Source of the DNA: Mycobacterium angelicum
GTDB lineage: Bacteria; Actinomycetota; Actinomycetes; Mycobacteriales; Mycobacteriaceae
Direction of reading: 5' to 3'
DNA length: 64,000 nt
Assembly: GCF_002086155.1 (NCBI RefSeq)
Contig: NZ_MVHE01000026.1
Span: forward strand, 1 to 64,000
Position 1 is the first letter of the stretch; each line of letters starts with the position of its first letter. The notes below the pieces were generated by a model. The model was not told the DNA's origin. It saw nothing but the letters and a program-made list of their open reading frames with translations, and did not search any database. Made by a program: the position numbers and the translations under genes. Below are positions 1 through 7,269 of this stretch, one piece after another.

Positions 1-552
1 ACCGGCAGTAGCCGCTGCCCCGCCGGCCCCGCCGTTACCACCTCGACCGAACAAGCCCGCCGACCCACCACGCCCGCCGTTGCCGCCGGGTGCACCTGAT
101 CCACCGTTGCCACCGTTGCCGAACAGAATCCCGCCGTCACCACCGGCCTGTCCCGTCCCCGCCGCGCCGTTAGCGCCATTGCCGATTAGCGGGCGACCGA
201 ACAAATCCTCGGTCGGCGCGTTGATCGCCCTGAATAGGTCCCGCTCAAGTGCCTGCAACGGCGACCTGTTAGCAGCCTCGGCGGCTGCATATGTCCCCCC
301 GGCCGCGGTCAACGCGCGGACAAACTCGTCATGAAACAGTGCCGCCTGTGCACTGAGCGTCCGATAATCCTGGGCAAAGGTTCCGAACAGATTCGCGATA
401 GCCGCCGAAACCTCGTCGCCGGCGGCCACCGCGATCCCCACGGTGGAAGGCGCGGCTGCCGCCTCCGCCTGCTTGAGCGCCTCTCTGATGCCGCTTAAGC
501 CCGCCGAGGCTGCGGTCAATGCCTCAGGTGCCGCGACTACATGCCACGACAC
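1..552 (-). CDS. PE_PGRS family protein, 5' part only
   Basis: The frame opens with GTG at 552 and reads MSWHVVAAPEALTAAS, the usual start of a PE domain, and stays open to the window edge (184 codons). The PE domain covers about residues 1-95; a GRPLIG linker follows near residue 130 and then GGxGG/NGGxGG repeats typical of the PGRS part. PE_PGRS proteins are ESX-5 dependent cell-envelope or secreted proteins of slow-growing mycobacteria; no individual role can be read from this piece. The start is chosen because it gives the conserved PE N-terminus; a purine-rich GGGAAG lies about 4-9 bases upstream. The 3' end is outside the window, so the full length is unknown. Confidence 0.9.
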   Translation of the reverse strand, partial: MSWHVVAAPEALTAASAGLSGIREALKQAEAAAAPSTVGIAVAAGDEVSAAIANLFGTFAQDYRTLSAQAALFHDEFVRALTAAGGTYAAAEAANRSPLQALERDLFRAINAPTEDLFGRPLIGNGANGAAGTGQAGGDGGILFGNGGNGGSGAPGGNGGRGGSAGLFGRGGNGGAGGAAATAG

Positions 553-1319
553 TGCGGCTTCCCGTCACCTCGAGTTCCCATGAACTTGACTGCAGTTCCA
601 TGCGTCACACAGGGTTGATCCGACACCGCGCCCTTTTTGGGTGCGCTGTTTGGAGACGGCATTATTCACTCCTTCCACCACGAATTCGTGACTGAAGGCT
701 GGCCGCGTGGAGAGGTCTCGTCAGGGCACTGCTTCTGCTTTGGCGATCACCCTAGCTAGTCAACACATGACCGTCTATTAGAAAAAAAGCAACAATTCCA
801 TGCATACGACGCAAATAGGCTGGCCAAAAAGCCCACGATGAAGGCTTTGCGACTGGAGCTGAAGCACAGTACACCATACTTTGACGGAATAATGGTCAAT
901 TGCGGAATTTCGTGATGTGCGCGGCAGGATCCGGATCCGGCCAACGCGGCTATGTCCGTCAAGCCCAGCTAGCAGCGATATTGAAGCGCGTAGGCACGGC
1001 CGGCGCCGAGTGCCGACAGCGCCGAAAAGGAGCGGGTGACTGTCGGCGGGTGGTCCAGCGGTGTCATCAGTACGAATTCGCCGACGATTTCTCCCGCTTT
1101 ATCAATGGCTCCGACGGCCGAGTCGCAGTGGCTGATGCGGATGCCCCGACGAACATCATTCGCGGTCACCGATTGTTAATATGCGATTTATTTGAATACC
1201 GCCTGAGCACCCGAGTCACCATTTACTCAAACGGACGGTCCGGCTAAACACCGGCGGGCAGCCGACAATCCATTCGGGATTCGACATCATGCGGTGAAGT
1301 GAAATCGACAACACTGCCG
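553..1319. other. Long intergenic region, relatively AT-rich, no convincing gene
   Basis: The 767 bases between the PE_PGRS start and the stress-protein gene contain only short open frames on both strands without a recognisable domain or a good ribosome site. Parts, for example around 775-900 and 1175-1230, are clearly richer in A+T than the rest of the window. A 66-residue minus-strand frame at 969-1169 could be a gene remnant but I recognise nothing in it. The stretch should hold the PE_PGRS promoter. Confidence 0.5.
679..690. promoter_or_regulatory. Perfect 12-bp palindrome upstream of the PE_PGRS gene
   Basis: CACGAATTCGTG is a perfect palindrome about 127 bases upstream of the PE_PGRS start. 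It could be a regulator site; no regulator is identified, and a 12-bp palindrome can arise by chance. Confidence 0.25.
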
Positions 1320-2198
1320 CTAGCCGGGCAGCACCATCACCGGCACCGGACTGTGCCGGATGATCTTGCCGCTGCGGGAGCCCAGGAAAACCCTTGCCAG
1401 TTCGCCCCGCGGTGACGTGCCCAACGCCAGGATCTCGCCGTCCACCCAGTCCGTCGCATCCAGCGCCTGCTGCCAACCATTTCCGGTAACGACTTGCAGC
1501 GGCACATCTTCGTCAACGACCCCGTCAATTCGCAGCCGTTCCAACATTTCTCGCGCCTGCCCCGCCCATGCTTCCAGCACCGATGCCTCGGCGTGCAATC
1601 CGACTTCCGGCGGATACATGGTCCGGCCACGCGCGGCGAATGTGATGACCCGCAACGGCACTCGCCACTGCTTGGCCAAGCCCGCGCAGCGCTGCACCAC
1701 CTCAACCGATTCTGAAGTCGCCGAGTACCCACAAGTGAGGCGCGTCAATCGGGCTGTGCGCGAACGGTATTGACGCGGACTGACAGCCACCGGCACCGGC
1801 GACGAATGCAATAGCCAGTCGGCGGTCGAGCCGATCAGCACCCGCGCGCGCCGCCCGTTCGGAAACGAGCCCAGCACCACGACATCGGCGCTGAGTTCCT
1901 CGACCAGTTCGATAAGGCCGCCCGATACCGAGCGGTGGGCACGATGGCAATACGTGACCTCGATGCCGTCGGCCAATGTGCGCAGATAACGCTGCGCCTC
2001 CTTGGCCGCGTCGGCGGCCAGCCCTTCGGCCCACTGTTCATACTCGGCGTCCACGCGAGCCAGCGACGGTGTGGGCCACGGCGTTGGAACGATCGTCGCC
2101 ACCGTCAGCCCCGTGCCCAGCGTCCGCGCGATCCGCACGGCCAGCTGCAACGCCGACGGACCGACCCGGCCGGCCAAGTATCCGACGACGACGGTCAC
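1320..2198 (-). CDS. Tandem universal stress protein (Rv2319c-like)
   Basis: The 292-residue protein has two USP domains (about 1-145 and 150-292). Both end with the nucleotide-binding type signature, LGSFPNGRRARVLIGS in the first half and LGTSPRGELARVFLGS in the second, each followed by a conserved SPVPV strand. USP proteins bind ATP or other nucleotides and act in stress or dormancy responses. Length and sequence match what I remember of M. tuberculosis Rv2319c. The GTG start overlaps the stop of the permease gene upstream by 4 bases, so the two are translationally coupled at the end of an operon running from 6651 to 1320. Confidence 0.88.
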   Translation of the reverse strand: MTVVVGYLAGRVGPSALQLAVRIARTLGTGLTVATIVPTPWPTPSLARVDAEYEQWAEGLAADAAKEAQRYLRTLADGIEVTYCHRAHRSVSGGLIELVEELSADVVVLGSFPNGRRARVLIGSTADWLLHSSPVPVAVSPRQYRSRTARLTRLTCGYSATSESVEVVQRCAGLAKQWRVPLRVITFAARGRTMYPPEVGLHAEASVLEAWAGQAREMLERLRIDGVVDEDVPLQVVTGNGWQQALDATDWVDGEILALGTSPRGELARVFLGSRSGKIIRHSPVPVMVLPG

Positions 2199-3658
2199 GG
2201 CTTGCCCCCCTCAAGCGCATCCCCATTCAGCGCGCTGCGGTGGCGGCCCCACAACAAGTAATAGACCAGCGCCGCTGCGACCCAGCCACTGAACGCGATC
2301 CAGGTGTACCAGTGCAGGCTGGCCAGAATGTAGCCGCAGGCCAGGATCGAAAGGACCGGCGTGACAGGGTATCCCGGCACGCGGAACGCACGCGGCAGGT
2401 CGGGCTCGCGCACCCGCAGGATGATCACCCCGGCAGAAACGACGATGAACGCGGTCAAAGTGCCGATCGACACCATGTCGGCCAGCTTGTCCAGCGGTAC
2501 CAGCGCAGCCAGCAGCGCCGCGGCGGTCGCGACGATCACGGTGTTGGCGACCGGAGTCATGGTGCGCGGATGCACCCGCGCGAACCGCGTTGGCAGCAGC
2601 CCGTCGCGACCCATCGCGAACAGGATGCGAGTCTGGCCATACATGGTGACCAGTGTGACGGTGAAGATCGAGATCACCGCGCCCGCAGCCAGGATCGTGC
2701 TGGCCCACGCCCCGTGCGTGACATTGTCGAGAATGGTTGCCAGTCCGGCGTTTTCCTGGCCTTTGAAGTCTTGCCAGGGCTGGGTGCCCAGCCCGGCCAG
2801 CGCAACGAGCACGTACACACCGGTCACGATCACCAAAGCGATGATCAAGGCGCGCGGCATGGTCTTCTGCGGATCCTTGACCTCGTCACCCGCGGTCGAG
2901 ACCGCGTCCAGGCCGATGTAGGAGAAGAAGATCGTGCCGGCCGCCGAGCCGATCCCGGCAACGCCGAAGGGAGCGAAGTTCCTGAGGTGGTCACCGTTGA
3001 ATGCACTGAATGCGATCACCACGAACATGGCCAGCACACCGAGCTTGATCAGCACCATGATCGCGTTGACCGTCGCCGACTCGCTGGCGCCGCGGATCAA
3101 CAGCAGCGCACACAGCCCGATCAGGACCACAGCCGGCAGGTTCACATAGCCGGGCTGGGAATCCCACGGCGCCGCCGACAGTGCCTGCGGCATCTGGAAC
3201 CCGAACAAGTTGCTTAGCAGCTTGTTGACGTAGCCACTCCAGCCGACGGCCACCGCGGCGGTGGCGACTCCGTACTCCAATAGCAGGCACGCCGCCACGC
3301 AGATGGCCACCGCCTCCCCCAGCGTGGCATAGGCGTAAGAGTATGACGACCCGGAAACCGGTACCGCAGAGGCCAATTCGGCATAGCAGATGGCCGCCAG
3401 CCCGGCCGCGATGCCGGCGATGATGAACGAAACGATCACGCTGGGACCGGCTTCTGGCACTGCCTCCGACAACACGAAGAAGATGCCCGTGCCGACCGTC
3501 GAGCCCACCCCGAACATGGTCAACTGGAATGTGCCGAAGCTGCGTTTGAGGCTTGCTGCGGCCCCCTGTGCGACGGGAGCGCCGCCCACCGGGCGGCGCC
3601 GCAGCATCTGCTCTTTCAGGCTGATCGAAGTAGCCGGCAACTGCGCCTCCCGTCCCAA
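2195..3658 (-). CDS. rocE: APC-family cationic amino acid permease (RocE-like)
   Basis: This 487-residue membrane protein has the APC N-terminal motif GVGSTVGTGIFFV in the first helix and about 12 hydrophobic segments. The family includes arginine/ornithine/lysine permeases; M. tuberculosis Rv2320c (rocE) is the positional equivalent. It lies 33 bases downstream of the EcfT-like gene and overlaps the stress-protein gene by 4 bases. In M. tuberculosis, as I recall, rocD1/rocD2, Rv2323c and Rv2324 lie between this gene and Rv2325c; none is here, so the arginine link is by homology only. Substrate is unproven. Confidence 0.85.
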   Translation of the reverse strand: MGREAQLPATSISLKEQMLRRRPVGGAPVAQGAAASLKRSFGTFQLTMFGVGSTVGTGIFFVLSEAVPEAGPSVIVSFIIAGIAAGLAAICYAELASAVPVSGSSYSYAYATLGEAVAICVAACLLLEYGVATAAVAVGWSGYVNKLLSNLFGFQMPQALSAAPWDSQPGYVNLPAVVLIGLCALLLIRGASESATVNAIMVLIKLGVLAMFVVIAFSAFNGDHLRNFAPFGVAGIGSAAGTIFFSYIGLDAVSTAGDEVKDPQKTMPRALIIALVIVTGVYVLVALAGLGTQPWQDFKGQENAGLATILDNVTHGAWASTILAAGAVISIFTVTLVTMYGQTRILFAMGRDGLLPTRFARVHPRTMTPVANTVIVATAAALLAALVPLDKLADMVSIGTLTAFIVVSAGVIILRVREPDLPRAFRVPGYPVTPVLSILACGYILASLHWYTWIAFSGWVAAALVYYLLWGRHRSALNGDALEGGKP

Positions 3659-3691
3659 GGTCAGCTAATTATGCGGCTGCCGGAACAAAAG

Positions 3692-4531
3692 CTAACCCTT
3701 CAGGTGAAAGAAGGTCTCGAGCGCAATCGCCGCGCCACTGACCGAGACGGTGATCGCCAGCGTCGCCCAGTCAGCGAGTTTGGGCCGTGCCGGATTCGCC
3801 GACAGCTGCCCGGTCCCGCCGCGCGCGGTGATCGCATCACCCATCTCGTCAGCGCGGCGCAGCGTCACCGTCATGGCGGCAGCGAGCAGGTCGATCAGTT
3901 CGCGAGCGTGCCGCTGACGTCGGGCCTTGCGGGTCGGCGGAACCCATTTGGGGCGCAGCCGACGGGCGGCGTAGAGCACCTGAAACTCGTCGATCAGCAT
4001 CGGGAATGCGCGCAGCGCAAGCGCCAACGCGACCGCCCATTCGTCGACCGGGATCCGCAACCATCGCAGCGGGCGGCCCAAAGTGGCCAGTGCAGGCCCG
4101 ATTTCAGCGACGTTCGTCGTCCAGGAGACCATCGCCCCGAGCGCCAGCAACACGATCGACAACGTGGTGATCCGCAGAAAGTTAAGCGCGCCGCCCAGTG
4201 CAAGCTCGGTGCCGCCCACGGAGACCACGGGAGTTCCGCCGCCCAGTGCCGCGGTGACGAACCCGAGCGCCAACAGGATCCACAGCCACCGTGGCATCGA
4301 CGGCAGCGCGCCGCGGGGAATGTGTGCGATCCAGGCGGCGATCAGCACCAGCACGGCCACCATCCCGATCGCGATCGGTCCCGGGTAGAAGGTGAGCAAC
4401 ACCGAAACACCGAAAACCACCAGCAGTTTGGTGCCGGCCCACAAATCGTGGATGGCCGACTTGCCCGGCACCGGAACCAGCAACACCACCGGCCGCGCCT
4501 GGCGCCGCGTCCCGTCCGGCGTGGAGGTCAT
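3692..4531 (-). CDS. EcfT/CbiQ-like transmembrane component of an ECF transporter (Rv2325c-like)
   Basis: The 279-residue protein has about five hydrophobic helices followed by a cytoplasmic arginine-rich coupling region (ARRLRPKWVPP and KARRQRHARELIDLLA), the layout of EcfT/CbiQ proteins that dock onto two ATPase domains. Its start overlaps the stop of the upstream dual-ATPase gene by 4 bases, so both parts are made together. ECF importers take up vitamins or metal ions; the substrate here is not evident. Confidence 0.82.
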   Translation of the reverse strand: MTSTPDGTRRQARPVVLLVPVPGKSAIHDLWAGTKLLVVFGVSVLLTFYPGPIAIGMVAVLVLIAAWIAHIPRGALPSMPRWLWILLALGFVTAALGGGTPVVSVGGTELALGGALNFLRITTLSIVLLALGAMVSWTTNVAEIGPALATLGRPLRWLRIPVDEWAVALALALRAFPMLIDEFQVLYAARRLRPKWVPPTRKARRQRHARELIDLLAAAMTVTLRRADEMGDAITARGGTGQLSANPARPKLADWATLAITVSVSGAAIALETFFHLKG

Positions 4532-6651
4532 GAGATTCCTCCTGCCGCAGTGGATACCGACTCCACCGCGCCATTGCGCAGATGCAACGTGCGCGGGCAG
4601 AGCTCCTCCATGCCGACGAAGTCATGCGAAATGACCACCACCGTAAGACCCCGTTCCCGGCGCAGGTCCTCCAACAGCCGCAGCAAGCCGCGCTGGCTGT
4701 CGGCGTCCAGCCCGGCCAGTGGCTCGTCGAGAATCAGCGCACGCGGCGAACACGCCAGCAGACCAGCCAGCACCACGCGGCGCATCTGGCCACCGCTGAG
4801 CTGATCGATGCGCCGCTTGCCCAGCGCGGGGTCCAGGCCCACCACACTCAGCGCCGCCGCCACGCGGTCGGCATCTTTGGCCGAAAAGCCCGCTGCCGAA
4901 GCAACTTCCAGGTCGACGCGACTGCGCATCAACTGAAGCCGGGCCGCCTGAAACGACAACGCCACCGCGCCGACATGGTCATACGTCGGCTCACCGTCAA
5001 TCAGGCAGGAGCCGGTGGTGGGCACCGTCAGCCCGGCCATGATCCAGGCCAGCGTCGACTTACCCGAACCGTTGCCGCCGTGGATCAACACCCCGTCGCC
5101 CTGCTCGACGACGAAGTTGACATCGCGCAGTGCGGTTTTGGCCCACGGTGTGCCGCTGCCGTATTCGTGTCCCACGCTTAGCAGTTCGATCACCGGCGCG
5201 TGCCCCTGGTGACCCACCGAGACGGCCGGCACCGGCGCATCCTCGGTATCGACCATGCCGGTGTTGTCCGGCGAATCACTGAGTTTGATGGTGCGGTCGG
5301 CGGATTCGGCCTCGTTGTTGTAGTGCGTGATGTGCACCAGGGCGGTGCGATGCCGTTTCCGCAGCCCCGAGAGGACCCCCAGCAGGGCATCGCGGCCCTG
5401 CTGGTCGACCATCGTGGTGACTTCGTCGGCGATCAGCATCGCCGGCTCGCGGGCCATCGCCGCGGCCAGCGCCAGGCGCTGCAGTTCCCCGCCGGACAGC
5501 GTCCCAGTGTCGCGTTCGGCGAGTCCTTCCAGCCCGACCTCGCTCAGCAGCTGGTCCACGTCGATCTTGGTACCCGGCGGCAGTCCCCACACCACGTCGT
5601 CACCGACCCGGGTGCCCAGCACCTGTGATTCGGGATGCTGCAACACCACCGCAGTGCCGCCCAATTTGCCCAAACCCACCGCGCCCGGCCGGGTTACCGT
5701 TCCCGCGGTCGGTTCCCGGCCCGCCAGGATCAGCATCAAGGTGGTCTTGCCGGATCCGTTGGCGCCGGTGATCGCGACGTGTTCGCCGGCCTGCACATCC
5801 AGCGTCAGCTCGCGCAGCGCGTCTTGGCCGGCGCCGGGATAACGGAACCGCACCTTGTTTAACCGCACCGGCACCGGACCGATCGCGTCGGTCTGGCCGG
5901 CGGCGTCCGGGGCGTCCAGTTTGTGCACATCGGGGATTCCGCGCATCCGCTCCAACAGCCGCGACAGCGCCCACCAGCCGATCAACGACACGATCATGAT
6001 GCCGATGGTGAAATAGCCCAGCAGCCACCACGGCCAGTAGTGCAGCGCGGCAGCGAAATCGCGCTTCAAGTCCGCGCCGGCACCCTCCAGGTGCACCCTG
6101 CCCATAAACCGGGCGAGACCGTCGACGTTCGCGGTCATGACGGAGAAAATCAGGTGCCGCAGTCGCGCCAGCACCATCAGCATCCCGACCATCAGCCCGC
6201 CGAAGGCCAGTCCGGCGATCAATGACGTCACGATGACCGTCGGCGTGCCCCGCCCCTTGCGCTTGACGATTCCGGTCAGCCCACCGATGTAAGCGCTGTG
6301 CACCACCGCCATGAAACCGCCCAGCCCGGCGATCAGGAAGGCGATCACCCCGGCGGCCACCGTTGCGGCCATCAGCACCCGCAGCCGGTAGCGGTAGGCC
6401 AGCAAGCCCGTGGGTACGGTGCCCAGCAGCGCCAGCCCGGCGGCGAACGGTACGACGACGGAGATGATCGCGGTCACTGCGCACAACGCCGCCATAACCG
6501 ATGCCTGTGCGAGTTCGCCGGGTCGCAGCGGCCCACCACGGTGGTGTGCGGAGAGGGGGCCGGGCGCGGTCACTTCATCGATTGTGCCAGGCACGGAGCC
6601 CAACTTTGCGCAGCAGATCAACCCATCCGGGTTTTGCCGGACCGACACCAC
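4528..6651 (-). CDS. ECF-type transporter: membrane domain fused to two ATPase domains (Rv2326c-like)
   Basis: The 707-residue reading has about six N-terminal hydrophobic helices (about residues 45-235), then two ABC ATPase domains. Domain 1 has Walker A GANGSGKTT and signature LSGGELQR but a non-standard Walker B region (LIADEVTTM). Domain 2 has Walker A GGNGSGKST, signature LSGGQMRR and Walker B LILDEPLAGLD. With the EcfT-like protein this makes a complete energy-coupling module, the N-terminal helices being a likely substrate (S) part. The start is uncertain: GTG 6651 gives the longest frame, TTG 6621 aligns best with the M. tuberculosis start as I recall it, and GTG 6573 is a further option. 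A MarR-type gene is divergent. Confidence 0.85.
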   Translation of the reverse strand: MVSVRQNPDGLICCAKLGSVPGTIDEVTAPGPLSAHHRGGPLRPGELAQASVMAALCAVTAIISVVVPFAAGLALLGTVPTGLLAYRYRLRVLMAATVAAGVIAFLIAGLGGFMAVVHSAYIGGLTGIVKRKGRGTPTVIVTSLIAGLAFGGLMVGMLMVLARLRHLIFSVMTANVDGLARFMGRVHLEGAGADLKRDFAAALHYWPWWLLGYFTIGIMIVSLIGWWALSRLLERMRGIPDVHKLDAPDAAGQTDAIGPVPVRLNKVRFRYPGAGQDALRELTLDVQAGEHVAITGANGSGKTTLMLILAGREPTAGTVTRPGAVGLGKLGGTAVVLQHPESQVLGTRVGDDVVWGLPPGTKIDVDQLLSEVGLEGLAERDTGTLSGGELQRLALAAAMAREPAMLIADEVTTMVDQQGRDALLGVLSGLRKRHRTALVHITHYNNEAESADRTIKLSDSPDNTGMVDTEDAPVPAVSVGHQGHAPVIELLSVGHEYGSGTPWAKTALRDVNFVVEQGDGVLIHGGNGSGKSTLAWIMAGLTVPTTGSCLIDGEPTYDHVGAVALSFQAARLQLMRSRVDLEVASAAGFSAKDADRVAAALSVVGLDPALGKRRIDQLSGGQMRRVVLAGLLACSPRALILDEPLAGLDADSQRGLLRLLEDLRRERGLTVVVISHDFVGMEELCPRTLHLRNGAVESVSTAAGGIS

Positions 6652-6662
6652 GATTGGTCTCG

Positions 6663-6677
6663 CATAGCAAAGCTATG
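6663..6677. promoter_or_regulatory. Candidate MarR operator between divergent genes
   Basis: CATAGC-AAA-GCTATG is a perfect inverted repeat with 6-bp arms and a 3-bp centre, 13 bases upstream of the MarR-family start and 12 bases from the longest reading of the ECF gene. Position and symmetry suit autoregulation by the adjacent regulator and control of both directions; this is inference. Confidence 0.5.
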
Positions 6678-6690
6678 GAACGATGTGCGC

Positions 6691-7176
6691 ATGAGTTCTT
6701 ACGCCACAGCTAAGGACAGTGCAGCCGTCGAACCCCATCAAGGCCTGGGCGCGGATCTGCTGGCCGTGGTCGCGCGGCTCAACCGGCTGGCCACGCAGCG
6801 TATCCAGATGCCGCTGCCCTCAGCGCAGGCGCGATTGCTGGCAACCATCGAGGCGCAGGGCGAGGCACGGATCGGTGACCTGGCGGCCGTCGATCACTGC
6901 TCGCAGCCCACGATGACCACGCAGGTCCGCCGGCTCGAGGACGCCGGGCTGGTCACCCGAACCGCCGACCCCGGAGATGCCCGGGCGGTCCGCATCCGCA
7001 TCACCCCGCAAGGTCTGCAGACCCTCAACGCGGTCCGGGCGGACCGGGCCGCCGCGATCGAACCCCAACTGGACCGGCTCGAGCCGGCCGACCGCCAGGT
7101 GCTGGCGGATGCGGTCGGCGTGCTGCGCCGTCTGCTCGAAAACGCCGCAGCCGCCCCGGGCCGCAACACGCTCTGA
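6691..7176 (+). CDS. MarR-family transcriptional regulator (Rv2327-like)
   Basis: A 161-residue protein with a winged helix-turn-helix: RIGDLAAVDHCSQPTMTTQV (about residues 60-79) is the recognition region and DPGDARAVRIRITPQG the wing. MarR dimers bind short palindromes and usually repress their own and neighbouring transporter genes, released by a small ligand. It is divergent from the ECF-permease operon, with a palindrome just upstream of its ATG. Length fits M. tuberculosis Rv2327. The ligand is unknown. Confidence 0.9.
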   Translation: MSSYATAKDSAAVEPHQGLGADLLAVVARLNRLATQRIQMPLPSAQARLLATIEAQGEARIGDLAAVDHCSQPTMTTQVRRLEDAGLVTRTADPGDARAVRIRITPQGLQTLNAVRADRAAAIEPQLDRLEPADRQVLADAVGVLRRLLENAAAAPGRNTL

Positions 7177-7269
7177 TCGGGCTACCCCCAGCCCTCGGGC
7201 ATGCTGGATGCATACGCCCGGTCGCGGGTAGACACTTAATTCGGTACCAGTGCGGGAAGGTGGCAGGCC

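Noticed and set aside
756..1247. Short open frames in the 553-1319 region
   Set aside because: No ribosome sites, domains or codon pattern typical of the neighbouring genes.
1976..3217. Long plus-strand open frame (413 codons) opposite rocE and the stress-protein gene
   Set aside because: Arg/His/Gln-rich translation without domains, caused by GC-rich third positions of the real minus-strand genes.
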